Source: Neckera pumila (taxonomy: Eukaryota > Streptophyta > Bryopsida > Hypnales > Neckeraceae). From it: a stretch of DNA of 64,000 nt. Position numbers and translations under genes: made by a program. Of the stretch, positions 12,965 through 25,149 are shown in pieces (positions within the stretch are counted from its first letter, which is position 1; every line of letters begins with the position of its first letter). The stretch spans positions 23,681,823 through 23,745,822 of the forward strand of contig OZ018408.1 in assembly GCA_963969595.1 (NCBI GenBank), read 5' to 3'. The notes beneath the pieces are model-generated. The model had not been told where the DNA came from. It made no database searches and worked only from the letters and a program-made list of their open reading frames with translations.

Positions 12965-13105
12965 CACTTTACTATTCATGAAAGTCTAATTTAGCACTTA
13001 GCTACCAAAATTGAATTTCCACATCAAATTCTCAAGGGTCTATGTCACCTTGCACCACTCAAAAGAATGTGGCACTTTTTTAAAAAAATGACTTAATTTA
13101 TACCA
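12965..13105. repeat. Dispersed repeat, first copy (partner at 33300-33430)
   Basis: Shares ttgaatttcca.atcaaattctca, the tgtcacct block, atgtggcact and aaaaatgactt...tttatac with 33300-33430, same orientation. No ORF or terminal repeats recognised. From here to about 14160 I see nothing else. Confidence 0.6.
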
Positions 13106-14169
13106 AAACTATCCTCTCTAGAAGGTAATCTCTTGAAGACATCCATAATCCACCTAGTAGAGGCCAAGAATTCTTTGGTAATTAAAAGAGGATTCTAGAT
13201 TCTAAGGTTAAATGTTTTTTGGACACAAAAAAATCAATGAATTTCAAAGTTCTAATTACACGCATGCCCAAAATTGATCAGAGGCACTTATGTTCAGATA
13301 GTGTCCATTTTAGGCAAGAGTCTGTAAGGTCGCTTTAGAAGAGTTAAATTTACAACAGGTTACCTTCCCCTAATGGCACAGAAACCGTAGCATGAGTAGT
13401 GGAATAACTTTCCAACTATATATATGTCGCAGTCAAAGAAGCTTTACAGTTTACACCGTTTTAAAGAGCCCCAAATTCCATCAACTGACAGGACCACACC
13501 AGCAAAACCAATAAATTTGAGCTTCACTGAAATTTTTACATGATGCAACTTTTTACTCATGACATCAACAAACTTCTAACGATAATTTCGGTTTCTAATT
13601 AACTAAACCATACTGACCATATATTAAGGTTAAACATAACGTGAACCCCAGTTTATAGAAGGGGTGTCAGAGGAAGGTATAACTACGAATAGTACAAAAG
13701 AAACACAACACCAAGCTTGGGTGCTCCAAGGAGTTTCGTCCTGTGTTTTTCTCAAACTCGTCCCTCATCACACACTTTACGATTAACTCTATTCTCTTTT
13801 GAGTCAAAAATGATACGTATACAACAATCAAACTTAAACTAGAATTCAAAGAACTCATTATGATGAGTTTAGCACACAATGACTGCATTTTTTGGTGAAG
13901 AGAATTTGGCCCCAATTAATTGTGCACTGGGGTCTGTGTACACAAATGGTTTACATCATGAGTTGGTACGATAGTTCCCAGCAATTTGGATTTGTAGAAC
14001 CCCCCCAAAAGAGCGAAACGAAAAGGAAAAAGAATCTACAAAAATCCAACTTTTAAAGAGCTGGAATCCTGACCTGCCAGATGATTCTGATCACACTCGT
14101 CATTTTCACAACCTACCGCTGCGTCGTGAAGGAGCCACTTAATGAGCTGCAACTCCTATCATTGTTGTC

Positions 14170-15034
14170 TTGAAGCCAGCTTTTAAGGTGTCCTGTGTTA
14201 CGACGTTTCTTCCTGTCCCACCTTTGTTGAAATGGAATTGTACAGAACGTACCTCCGTAAAGTACGAACTACAAAGCAGAGAAAGAGTCGTAAACGCGTC
14301 TCAATTGTACATGCCTAGTAACCATGACAGTTTGGATGGGTCGATCATCCACAGCCAAGAGGGCACCACGAAACAAGCGTACAGCAGAAAGAGTCTAGTG
14401 GTCCAGCTGAAGGTTGCAACACCTGAAGATGTCCCAGAGCTCCTCAAGAGAGTTGAAATCAGCACATTTGCACATCACAACTTCATCTCCTGGTTCGTCC
14501 ATTCTGAGCACTAGGATTCAAGTAGGAGGAGGGACCACTAGCCCTTGCAGAAGCTTAAAGCAGGAAGAGTAGCTTATACAGCAAGAAACGAGTCGAGATG
14601 GAATGGCAATTCGGCAGTCTCTTCTACTGCACCTTCTTGGTCGACGCTCTATTCCTTTCTTCTTGCAGACCTGAATAACAAGGGGTCTGCAATCACTTCA
14701 TCTCAATTCCGCGTGTAGGCCGGCAATTACCTCGAAACAAGTTCGAGCTCCCGCCAGTATGATCTTCTTCATTGTTGTGAAAAAGGTGAAGCCTGCTGAT
14801 CTTGAAAAGGATCATGTAGACATTGAAGCCATTCGAGAGAGGCTATCCAAGAGGTTTGGCAAGGACGTCCACCATCTTGGCACCATTGCACCTGCAGCTG
14901 ACAGCAGAAGAGCATCTGGAGAGGACCTGCGAACACTCAAGCAGCAGCTGACGGAGAAATTCAAGAGCTTCAAAGTGCCGACGCTTTGTGGGGTTAGATA
15001 TCGCCAAATCACTAGTTTCCGTATAAGAGACTGA
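14170..15034 (+). pseudogene. Coding-like relic, unknown family
   Basis: The stretch is visibly richer in G+C than its surroundings and has two open frames: 14170-14514 (114 codons, ending ...DVPELLKRVEISTFAHHN...) and 14759-15034 (91 codons, with an amphipathic, charged stretch ADLEKDHVDIEAIRERLSKR and LKQQLTEKFKSFK). The two are in different frames and no convincing intron joins them. I do not recognise the protein. It could be two exons of an unrecognised gene or the remains of a processed copy. Confidence 0.3.
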
Positions 15035-15949
15035 GTGACCTCAAGACTATTGAGTATAACACTCAGAAGAGATCTTAATGTGACCGCCAACTAGGGGATG
15101 TGAGATACCTATGTAGACGAGAAGCAGATAGGATTGTTGGCTCAATCGTTAGGCACGCTACAATTCCAAGTGTTATATTGCATAACCAGATTACAGTTCT
15201 CTTCAGTACACAGAAATTACTCAATAATGTCTATAATGAAAAATATGGAGGTCATGATACGGCGACCATGATCAGGAGCTGAGCAGGAGCTGAGCAGAAT
15301 TTCATGTACATGAATAATCTCGAGGGCAGTAACCTCAGATTCTATCCCGGTTCAAATAACTACCAGATATATAAAGGAATAAAAAGAATCGAGAAGCTGT
15401 TACACAAAATCTCGTCTTCGTTGTCTTCCATTTGAACTGCACAAAGAATAACAGAAGTGATCCCAAGCAGCATTGCATAACTATATGAAGAATAAATAAA
15501 AAGTCGCACAAGGTTAAAATCCTGACATGTTAAACTACTTCCATGCAAATTATATCAAATTCCCCTGACTTTACTTCGTAGAAATGAAACGAAGCCAATT
15601 TTATGTTTTAATTTCTGTATACATTCCTGAATCAATTTCCTCGCAAACCCTCTGCTACGAAGGCAAAAGTGGACTCTTCTCTGCTAGTTGCAACCTAATT
15701 CCATAACCCATACTCACAAGGACGTTCGTACATTGCAATGTCAATCTTGTTTTGATTATTGGTTATTGAACTTCGAATAATTTAACAAAACCTCGGAGTT
15801 AACTACGATGAAACTCTCCAAAAATTCTCCCAGCAGACTGCTCTGGGAAAACCTGCTCTGGATCCACGGATATCCTCGTCTATGAGTCACATGTTACGAA
15901 AGCTAATTGCGTCAATAGTGATTGCTCAGCAAGACCTCAGGGAGACAAT

Positions 15950-18900
15950 TCACGCCTTGGATTTGACAACGCCCACTTCAGCAGGCCGAATAACGCGGTC
16001 ATGAAGCTTGTAACCCACCTGCCATCATTCAGAATAGAACCCTTAGTATAAAGAGACGACCTGGACAAGCACTGAAATGACTTGGAAAGCGAAGAGTTGA
16101 GGCTATTGTGCCTCAATGTCAGAAAAATATAGATGCACTGATTGAATTGTCCACATGTGGGCTTTAAAATCAGAGCTGCTCTCTCGATTTGGCTCGCAAG
16201 TATTTCATGCAACTACCAAGATTAGTGCACTGCTCAAACTCATTCGTTTCACAAGTTGAAAAAGATACTAATCAACCAGCAGAAAGTCTAGTGTTCGTTT
16301 CATTTATGCACTGAGAAAAAGCTTCTTCATAGAATTACGCTCATAACCGTACCTTCGTGACTACAGCAACTGTTCCCGGAGATTTGGTTTCATCGTCCAA
16401 TTCGAACATTGCAGAATGATAGTTAGGGTCAAACTCTTGTCCCTCAGATTCAAACTTCTGTAAGCCATTCAGTCTGAACACCTGGTTACATTAAAACACA
16501 AAGTGAGGTACTGTATTAACAAACCTATTCATCAATAACAGGAGCAGATTTGTAAACTGACACTAATTTCAGACTGAACGCATGAGCGAAATTACAATAC
16601 CATTGGAAGAATGACATAAATGCGTTCAGGTCTAACCAAGGTGTAAGAATTTGACAACAAGATCAGATCACAAATAGTAATACAATGAAAAAATTACCAA
16701 AGAAGGAGAAACGAAAGAAAACAACCCTGTCGGACTAGCATGAACAAGATAACAGAGTCGAGATCTCAGGCGACAGACCTGTTGTAGCTGTTTTTCTGTC
16801 ATCTCCACACCTTGCAATAACGAAGTCAAGAGCTTCGCTGCGTCACTAGGATCTTCTGGAGCAGAATCTAATTGACGGAAGCGTTGAGGAACTGCACCCG
16901 TAGCTCGCCCAAGATTATCAGCAACATCCAGTAATCCCTTAGCAAAACCCTGCATCCAAGAAATGGTTCCTATTAAACTCGTTGTTTCAACCCAAAGGAA
17001 GAGAGTAAGCAAAATTTCAGAAATATAGAAGTATAGTAAAGAACGGAATGTGTTAAAAGTAATAGTAGCATGTTGGGGGCCAGAACTCCAAAGAATGAAC
17101 TTCTTATGACTGATAGAATTGAGACATGTGGATATAGAAAAAGTGGCAATCTAAGATTGTCAAAAAGGGATTTGAATTCTTCAAATACAGAGAGGATTCT
17201 ACAATGGATTGTACTGAATATAATGCGAAACATGAATCCTTGTTTGGAGCAGATACTTGCAATAACCCGCTTGTTTTCGTCAGTAAAGAAAGAGGTAAGA
17301 AAAATGGCGACTAAATTCCTCCCAGTACAATCAAAACCAAGAAAAGAAACAAGACAAGCGCTACTGTATGACAGGACAACATTGGACTTTTCACTGATGA
17401 AAACAAAGCACTTAGCACACCTGAAGGGCAAACTTGCGCGTAGTCTCTGCTTCCCGCCGAGCCCTGGCTATGACATTCTCAACTTCAGCATAACTTCTAA
17501 GCACCTGGTCCTGCAATTCCTCGATAACTTTGTCTCTTTCTTGCAATTGAGCGTCTCGTTCCGCTAACAACTCAACTATATCACTCCCCTTCTCATCGCT
17601 GGGTGTGTCGACTGTTTGAACTGGCTCAGATGTCTCCTCAGCAGTTGCTGTCGAGCTAGATTCTGTTGTAGAGGTCTCTGAACCGCTCTTAACTAAAGTA
17701 CAAACAATATCATGAGCGCGTCAGCATTCGTTATAACTATGCCCACTCCATTCCATCTGCAATTTCCTTGCAAATGCTTAAAACCAACAGCACAAAGGTA
17801 GAGTATACTAAACCAATTAACGACCAGATCACACCTTCCAAATTTACCTCTAATACCAACAACTCATCGATTTGTACACTTGCTTGGGCTTATTAGCACG
17901 AGAAGTGAGAATGACTTCGGTAAATGTCAATGGCCACTCATATTTAAATAGAAATGGGCGTGCCTACTGCCACTAATAGTGATCTACAACCTCTCACTTT
18001 GAAATTGCATAAGAAATTTACAGAGGGAAACAAATCTGATTTCAACAGCTCTGGCTCTTGTAACCAAAGCGATCTCTCCACAAATCTATAGTGATCTCCC
18101 AAATAGGACACTCTGACGAATGTTGAAATACTTCAAAATAACGCAAAATGTATCCGTACACTGTTATAAAATAGCAGAAAAATTATCACACTCCGGTAAC
18201 TATACGATATTATCCTATGAGTTACCTGAAACGTCCGGAGACACGGCAGAAGACAATTTTGTAAACGTGTGGAAATGTGAGGCAGAGGATACTTGAGGGA
18301 CTCCACGATGAAGGGTAGCAGTTGTCCACCTCTGCGCAAACAGTAGAGGAGAATCATCAGATATTGCAGCCACAAAACCCATTGCACCCTTGACCATAGA
18401 AATCGGACACTCGAAATCAATCCTACATTCAAGAAAAATCTCGATAGATCTTCAAACTCTATTACTCCCTGCAAGCCATTTAAGGTTTCAGAATAGTCTC
18501 GAAGTTCAATACTTTTAGGGTTTAGGGTTTTAAAGAATTTGCGCATACAGAGTCCAGGGCACCACATATTGGTTCGGAAGGGGAACTTAAAAACAGAAAC
18601 ATTCGCGAGCTGAGAAAGCAATCCCGTGTCACTCATATACATGTACACTCACTTAATCCCCGTGAGGAGCCATTATAGGGTTCATGAAAAGCCTCGATGC
18701 TCATAACAAGGGTTTAGGGTTTTCAAAAACAAAAAATTAACAAAAACGCGCACGAAGAGTCCACTGGATCGCCAGGCAACAACAACCCTTCAAGAGTGTA
18801 GAAAGAAACCATATCGCCTAATTTCTCGTAATCGTGAGAGGAGGCCATTATCGGAATCAACAAAACTTAAAATTCATTACCAGGGTTTAGGGTGGTTTTT

Positions 18901-19123
18901 ATTTATTTTAAATTAATAAAATCGCACAAGAAGAGTCCCAAAAAAAAAAGAGGATTGCAATGCAAAAACAAACCTTCGACAGCGGGGAAAGAAATTCCAT
19001 GTCGCCCGATTTCCTGAGAATCACAGACTTCGCGACCGACGACGGGGGCGCACGAAAACACCGTATCTGCGGCGCCTTCTGGAACGCTTTCAACAGCAAC
19101 CGGGCGTGCTTCATGTTACTCAT
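15950..19123 (-). CDS. MGE1: GrpE-family nucleotide exchange factor, mitochondrial type
   Basis: GrpE releases ADP from Hsp70; the mitochondrial form acts with the import motor and matrix Hsp70. Exons (minus): 19123-18974, 18331-18226, 17692-17421, 16949-16779, 16481-16353, 16018-15950; they splice in frame to 298 residues with a TGA stop. Residues 1-85 are Arg/Ser/Ala-rich with few acids at the very start (MSNMKHARLLLKAFQK), as expected of a transit peptide. Residues about 120-175 form the long coiled coil (LLAERDAQLQERDKVIEELQ), then FALQ-GFAKGLLDVADNL, and the family signature is complete: FDPNYHSAM at 250, then GYKLHDRVIRPAEVGVV 19 residues later. Intron 1 is unusual (see repeat at 18500-18975). 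A plastid location cannot be excluded from sequence alone. Confidence 0.93.
18500..18975 (-). repeat. Degenerate tandem repeats of about 175-190 bp in GrpE intron 1, each with a telo-box
   Basis: Telo-box strings (AAACCCTAAACCC on the minus strand) occur at 18515-18530, 18711-18723 and 18882-18893. Around them recur agagtcc, a ..ccttc.a.ag.g..gaaagaaa..cat.tcgcc.gattt block and a gaggccattat block. The block at 18785-18842 is a diverged copy of the exon 1 end at 18972-19025, 187 bp away, so the intron appears to have grown by tandem duplication of the exon 1/intron 1 junction. Confidence 0.65.
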
Positions 19124-19129
19124 GGCTGC

Positions 19130-20080
19130 CCAAGAATGCAGAATCCCGGCCGCAGATCGGAATACTGTATACTAAAACCTTCAAAATGTAAAGGGTGGAT
19201 TTTCCCCGTGCCTGGAAACCCAAAATCTACACAACAAAACTAAAGAAACGGGGACTGGATGTGACGAAGTTTGGAGATGGGTTCGATGCATTGGCTAGAG
19301 TGGTGACCAAGCAAATGAACTGCGGCTGTATGGAACGCGGGCGGCGCGTCACAGCGGCGACTCAAGAATGCGAGCCAGAGCGTCGACAACCTGCAGCGGC
19401 CACGTGTCGTGGCCATACTGGTTATGGCTTCTCGACCTACGTGGCGTCTTAAACCCTCCACATCGGAAAAGGGCCTAAGTAAGGTAACCCGTCCCTTTAA
19501 GAAATTGTTATTTGTCTTGATTTAGCCTTTTGGAGGAAAACTCAATGGAAATTTTTTTTATCTCAAAACTATTTCTTTTGAATTTTTTAAGAGTATTTGA
19601 AGTGAAAAGTAGTAGCTACCTATTAGAGTCCCTAGACATATACTAAAACGTTCTTGAAAAGTAGGTTACTACAAAGAACTAACATATACTAAGTATGTGC
19701 CACAAAGTTTGAAAAGAAGAAGTCAAGGAGTACACAAAAAAATAACCTCTCCTATTGTCTAATAATCTATGGATTGGGAGCCAAAGAAAATTTTAGATAT
19801 TTTTTGCATGTATATTATATCCATATTTTAAAATATTCAAAATATGAAAACAAATGTATACAAATTAAAAGTAAACCTAGGCTCTTATAAATAGAGGTTG
19901 TATACTACACTTTAGATGATAATTTGTAAAGGTTGGTTCTAGAAATAGTTAGATTATAATTTGTTGTTACCTTACTAACCTTCAAAAATTCATTCTTATT
20001 TCAATATCTACCACACTACAGTATTCAAAATAGTGTATACTAGTAGATTGTCTTTTTTTTCTATGCAAGGAATAGATTGT
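19130..20080. other. GrpE upstream region and AT-rich spacer
   Basis: 19130-19470 is GC-rich and probably holds the GrpE promoter/5' UTR; its short open frames on both strands have no recognisable product. From 19480 to 20080 the sequence is AT-rich with no feature seen. Confidence 0.4.
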
Positions 20081-20084
20081 TTAA

Positions 20085-20939
20085 TCCCTAAAAGACCAAG
20101 GTGATTTTCCTATCAAAAATCACTTAAAATTATCATCTCTATTGCACAGAGAAAAGAGCTCAAAAAATTGTTTTCTTTCCACATCTAACCGTAAGATCTT
20201 ATATTTGACTAGTATATAAATATGTGGAAGAAATTTTAGAAACTTTGATCATGTAGATTGCAAGATATATGCATTTAAAGTGAAGAAAGCAAGTTTTTTT
20301 GCACCTTGCTTGATTAGACTTTTTAGTTCAAATTTTTTGCACTATGGATTTTGATTTTTTACTTATTTATGTTAAGAAGTTGAGTTGGAAATCTATTAAA
20401 AAAATTTAGGAAAAAAAGCACTTAATTTTCACTCAATTGTTAATAGCTTTTAGATGGAATTTTGAATTACAACAATCACAACGGTGAGATTTTTCAAGCA
20501 AGAAAATCTAACCCTATGTAACGATTTTTTTGAAAAAATTCTTACAATTGCATTCAAAAACGAATTCAACAAGTTATTTTTTCAAAAAGATGTTTAGATA
20601 GCCCAAAAAACTAAGATTGTCCATAACTTTCTCATTATTCGTCCAAATTAAATGAAACTAAGCTTTACATGTAGACAAAAATATAATCTTTGAGAAAAAA
20701 TTTGAAAATTATTTTGACTTTTTCTGATTTTTTTGTTTTGCCCGACAAACTCCATTTTTGCTTGTTGTGCCATAATTTTTGCTTCCGGGCATCAATTAAA
20801 ATAATAATTATATATTCACAAAGCTCGCGCATAAATACACAATCTCAAAAAATTCCAAAAAATATCACTAAAAATTAGGATAGTAGGAACTTGCCTGGAT
20901 CCAAATTGTCCCCCAAGAGGACAAATGGTCCTTTAGGGA
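20085..20939. mobile_element. TTAA-flanked transposon (family B), 855 bp, non-autonomous
   Basis: TTAA at 20081-20084 precedes TCCCTAAAAGACCAAGG; the right end ...GGTCCTTTAGGGA precedes TTAA at 20940-20943. The terminal inverted repeats are about 13-16 bp. The AT-rich interior has no transposase; a 62-codon frame inside has no recognisable product. Interior blocks recur at 12560-12960. Confidence 0.75.
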
Positions 20940-20943
20940 TTAA

Positions 20944-23126
20944 GTAATTAAAAGACCATTCTTAATTCTCTTTTTGCCCAATAGAATAGCTTTTATTTAT
21001 TTTTCCTCCTTCTCTAGCCTATTGATACAAGTGTCCATTTTTTACTTTGTAGTTGAATCAATTTGTGAATATTAGATTTTCCCACATTCAAGCTTGATCT
21101 TCAAGTTCACTTTTTATCAATTTTTACCAAGAGTTGAACAAGGGGAACATCAAATGTTATTAAACAATATATTTCAATATTGAATAGCATTGAAATTTGT
21201 TTTTGAATTTATTTGTAAATAGATATAATTTTAATACCATTACATATCATGCTTCACTCATAAAATTAGTATTATTTCAAAAATTTCCTATTTATATTGA
21301 ATCCTGTTTTTACTAGTACAAATCCATATTGTAAACAAAGTTGTTAAATGCTTTCCAATATGATTTGAAGCTAATAGAAAATGATGAAGTCAATGCATTT
21401 GTATAGGTTAAAATGGTAGGCACTAAACAAAAATATAAGTGGCACTTTTTATATTGCCTTGTATATTGTACAACAACTCTATTGGTTGTAACATTCACAA
21501 CTCTATATTGAGTTGTTTGGATATTAATTGTTGCTAGCATCATTATAAATAATTAGTTTGTAATAGACAATTCTATTATTATTAAAGTCAATTGAAAATC
21601 TCAATGAACAGAACACTAGATGCATGAAAGAGGGCCTCTCCATTATACAATTGCGGTAGAAGGCGTGACAATCCATGTGGGATGTATCAAAATACAAGAA
21701 TTGCAAGCTCAACATAACATTAGACCTCCAATTTAAGCATAGTTACTCAATTTTTTTCAAAAAACTTTCAACAAAAGAAATTTGGATATTTATATTGACT
21801 TTTAGCTCTAAAAATCCATTTGTGATTTGAATCATCCATTCAAAAGTATAAACAAAGTTCAAATAGAAAGAAAAAAAAATGAACCTCCATATTTTTGTAA
21901 ACTTTTCGCATAGCTCCTCAGTGAAGGCTTCAAATCACAAATGGATTTTTGGAGTTGAAATTAAACTTAAATTTCTATATTTCTTTAGTTCAACAAAAAA
22001 TATAATTTTTTTTGTTGCTCTGTTTAAATGAGGTTCAAAGCTTTTCCACTTTTTCAATTCTTGCATTTTTGTATAAGTGTTTATTTACTCCAAATTTAAA
22101 CCATATCTTTGTATGCTTGCAATGCGTATAGCTAGAGGCGGATCATTAAGTATTCCCACTGTGTTCAACATAATTATGCTGTAAGCAAGATTATATTAGA
22201 ACTTTGTTTGGCATCCATTTGTAAGAAGGCAAATACATCATTGGAGCAAAATGTTTTCAAGAATTTTTATTGTGGACAACAAATACGGAATTTCTAACGT
22301 GCTTGGGAACATGCTTAATGTAGAATAGTAGAAGTAGCACAATTTCCATATACTTTTGAAGTACCGGTAGTAGTTAATGACCGGCTCAATACTAAACTTA
22401 AATACAACTTTTCCAATGTAGATGGTGAATATTTTGAAAAGGCCATTCAACTAATTGATGTATATTGTAGCATCCTAAATAATTACAAGGTTGCATAATT
22501 TTTGGAGGAATTATTGATTGAGTTTGCTCAAATATGTATATATATACATATAGATTGCCTAATTTATGGAAATTCAGCTCACACTCATTTTATAGAAATT
22601 CAACTTGCTCTATAAATCTTGCATTTTTTCTTTGTCAATATTTATAAATATATATTGCAAATTTTTGGCCTCACTATTTTGATTTTTCTAATATACAATC
22701 TTTCACAAACAAAACATATTTCTCAGGTGCAACAACCTTTGACACTTAACAAAACCCTAACTTTGTAAATTAGAGTCATAGAGGTCAAGTTTGGAGGTCA
22801 AGGCAAGGTTTAGGATACTTACCTTAAATGAAAGTAGCAGCAACCATCCAAAAATTGTAAGAACAACTGGATGAAAGCCTAAATTATTTTAATTATGTTT
22901 TGAAATTTATTAATTTTAATACATTAATTTTGAGGGTGCCAAATTGATTTTTTCTTTAATAAATTATTATGCAAAATACTATAGAAGTCTAGGAAGCTAC
23001 AATATTAACAAATTTCAAGAAAAGTGTGTTTTATAAGTATAAACAAAAACAGAAGAAAACGTTATATATGGATCAATGGCATAGGTGTTTTAGGAAAGTT
23101 TATATTATTTTTTATAATTTTTTATA
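20944..23126. other. AT-rich spacer
   Basis: A pair of related inverted blocks (aatcacaaatggattttt..gag at about 21931-21952 and the inverse, ctc..aaaaatccatttgtgatt, at about 21806-21828) flanks an AT-rich loop of about 100 bp. Nothing else supported; open frames are short and of random character. Confidence 0.4.
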
Positions 23127-23130
23127 TTAA

Positions 23131-23700
23131 CTCCTAATTGCCCAAGGTACCCAAATCTGGTGTTTGCAAAACTTTGAAGTTAAATAAAACTTAATGATGT
23201 TGCTATTTTTAGTAGTTTATATTTTTATAAAATTATTCTTGAAGTCTAATTGTAGCATCAAAAATCCAATCTTGAAAATAAGTGATAGTGATTTTTCAAA
23301 TCAAGTTTTTGTACAAGGATACCCATTGCAATCTTGACTTCGTAGTGTTGAGAGCTCTTGGAAATGAGCCTCAAATACACTAGATCTTGGAGAAAAAATC
23401 ACATTTAAAATTCATTTAAAAAAATTGTAGAGTAGATTTCAAGAAGCCATAAATTGATCGGGATTATAAAAGTTAGGCCCTTTAATCTCATATTTTCTGG
23501 TCACCAACTTTTAAGATTTGGTTTGTGTAAAGAAGATTGAAAGATTTTTGCGGTTTTAGCACCCTCATAGTCAAACATTATAATCTTTCACTCCATAAGT
23601 GATATTGTTGTGTTTTCTTTTCCTACAAGATCTCTAACATTGTCCAGTTTGAATTTGTACAGTTACAATTCAAAAAAATTGATAAGAGGTTGTCCATTCA
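23131..23700. mobile_element. Family B element with one recognisable end, inverted relative of 46725-47345
   Basis: TTAA at 23127-23130 is followed by CTCCTAATTGCCCAAGG. The next roughly 570 bp match the reverse complement of 46780-47345 block by block (ggtgtttgcaa / actagatcttgga / gccctttaa / cctcatagtcaaacatta / gtttgaatttgtac). Similarity is lost near 23700, so the far end is truncated or too diverged to see. Confidence 0.65.
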
Positions 23701-24452
23701 TGACAATGGGATGAAAGCAATGGATTTGCACACAGTGCAGAACACCTTAAGTACACTGAAATTAAGGTAGCTCAACCTATTACCACCCTGATTTGCAATT
23801 TGACTATCTTGGGGCTAATTCCATGAGAGACATATATTTTAGAGAGGTGTGCACATGTTTCATGAATCAAACCCAAGTGAAATTATAATTTTTTGATCAA
23901 AATTGTAATTTCTATGAATTTTTTGAAGTGTTTTACTAAAGCGCCCATGACTAGGGTCATAAACGCCCTAAAAACAACCCATAACCACCTTCTTATGTCC
24001 CTATAAGCATCTAGGTATTCACCAATCAGCTATTGCCACATTACCCTAAATGACATAAATGCACTGATTTTGTTAGATTTCCAGATAGAATTGGCTCCAT
24101 TCTGGACAGATTTGGATGGTGGAATGGGTGGAAATGGGGCCAAAAACAGGGTGGCGGAAATGGGTTGGAGACGGAATTAGGCTGGTCTACCTTAAAGACG
24201 ACGAAATCACGTCACAGATATCACACACACTGAACGCACATTGAAAGCTTGAAACTTCACCAGTACTCCCGCCACAAGCATCCGGCCTACGCGCTGCAGT
24301 AAACGACGATCCTCACGTACTGCTGCTGATTCATGCATTTTCCATCACCCATCCAAAAGGCAGCCCCACAAATAACAGATACAGCTACAGACTCTGAAGC
24401 TAGGGAGTATCGATCAGCAGCTAGCTAGTGGTAGAACTGCTCGCTCAGACGC

Positions 24453-24983
24453 TCACTCCATCTGGGCGGCGGCGGCGTCAGTGGTGGGTACGAAGACCAG
24501 GTCAGAATCGACAAGCCCATGGCATGCCTCATCGCCACGGGGAATGTTGAGCGCACTGAAGGCCGGGTGGGTGCTGAGCCACAGGGAAGTGTCGATGTGG
24601 CACACGCCCACGGCCTGGATGTTGTCGGCGTTCAAGGCGCTGGGACGGAGTGTGGCGGTGATCACTTTGGTGCCCGTCACGCTGTGGCAATAGTAAAGGA
24701 ACGACGGGAAGTTCACGACGTGGCACACCACGATCATCTGGCCCTCGGCCACGGAGCCTTTGTGGAAGCCCGTGATGGTGACGGGAGCCTTCGGATTGGC
24801 GGCGCCGGGGGTAAGCGCTGGCGTGTTGCTAGGTGACAGCACCTTCACCTTGGAGCCCAGTTCGGAAGAGATCATGCTGTGGTATTCGATCGATCCAGTG
24901 CATGATCGGCTACTTACGGTCGTGACCACGGCCATGATGAAGAGGATCCGGAAGACGACCACCAATCTCCACTGCTCAGCCAT
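24453..24983 (-). CDS. Short BURP-domain protein, secreted
   Basis: BURP proteins are plant-specific, usually exported to the cell wall or storage vacuoles. This intronless gene encodes 176 residues. Residues 1-26 form a signal peptide (LVVVFRILFIMAVVTTVSS). The defining CH-X10-CH-X27-CH-X24-CH pattern is exact: CH at 87-88, 99-100, 128-129 and 154-155, with the conserved CHIDTSLW around the third. The usual BURP domain of about 220-230 residues is shortened at its N-terminal side, and there is no repeat region between signal peptide and domain, so only the C-terminal core is kept. A TATA box lies 155-165 bp upstream. Coding G+C is much higher than the flanks. The specific subfamily (USP, RD22, PG1-beta) cannot be assigned. 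Confidence 0.92.
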   Translation of the reverse strand: MAEQWRLVVVFRILFIMAVVTTVSSRSCTGSIEYHSMISSELGSKVKVLSPSNTPALTPGAANPKAPVTITGFHKGSVAEGQMIVVCHVVNFPSFLYYCHSVTGTKVITATLRPSALNADNIQAVGVCHIDTSLWLSTHPAFSALNIPRGDEACHGLVDSDLVFVPTTDAAAAQME

Positions 24984-25138
24984 GCTGCGGACGAAGGGCG
25001 TGAACGACGGGCGTATGTAGCAGCAACAGGCAAGGAATGATCGAAAACAAGCATACTGAGACGCACTGCACTGAAGAGACGAAGTGGATATGCAATGTGA
25101 AGGAAGGCAATGTGATTTGAAAACGCAGGGAGGCCTTG

Positions 25139-25147
25139 AATTTATAG
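25139..25147 (-). promoter_or_regulatory. TATA box of the BURP gene
   Basis: The minus strand reads CCTATAAATTC here. A start of transcription about 30 bp downstream would give a leader of roughly 125 bases before the ATG at 24983. Confidence 0.6.
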
Positions 25148-25149
25148 GT

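Noticed and set aside
17070..17567. 165-codon plus-strand frame
   Set aside because: It crosses GrpE exon 3 and intron 3 on the opposite strand; no recognisable domain.
18133..18648. 171-codon minus-strand frame over GrpE exon 2
   Set aside because: It overlaps exon 2 in a different frame and runs through intron repeats; the 35-residue exon 2 frame joins correctly on both sides instead.
24481..25020. Open frames on the plus strand over the BURP gene (70, 105 and 86 codons)
   Set aside because: They are the antisense of a well-supported gene in GC-rich DNA and have no family features.
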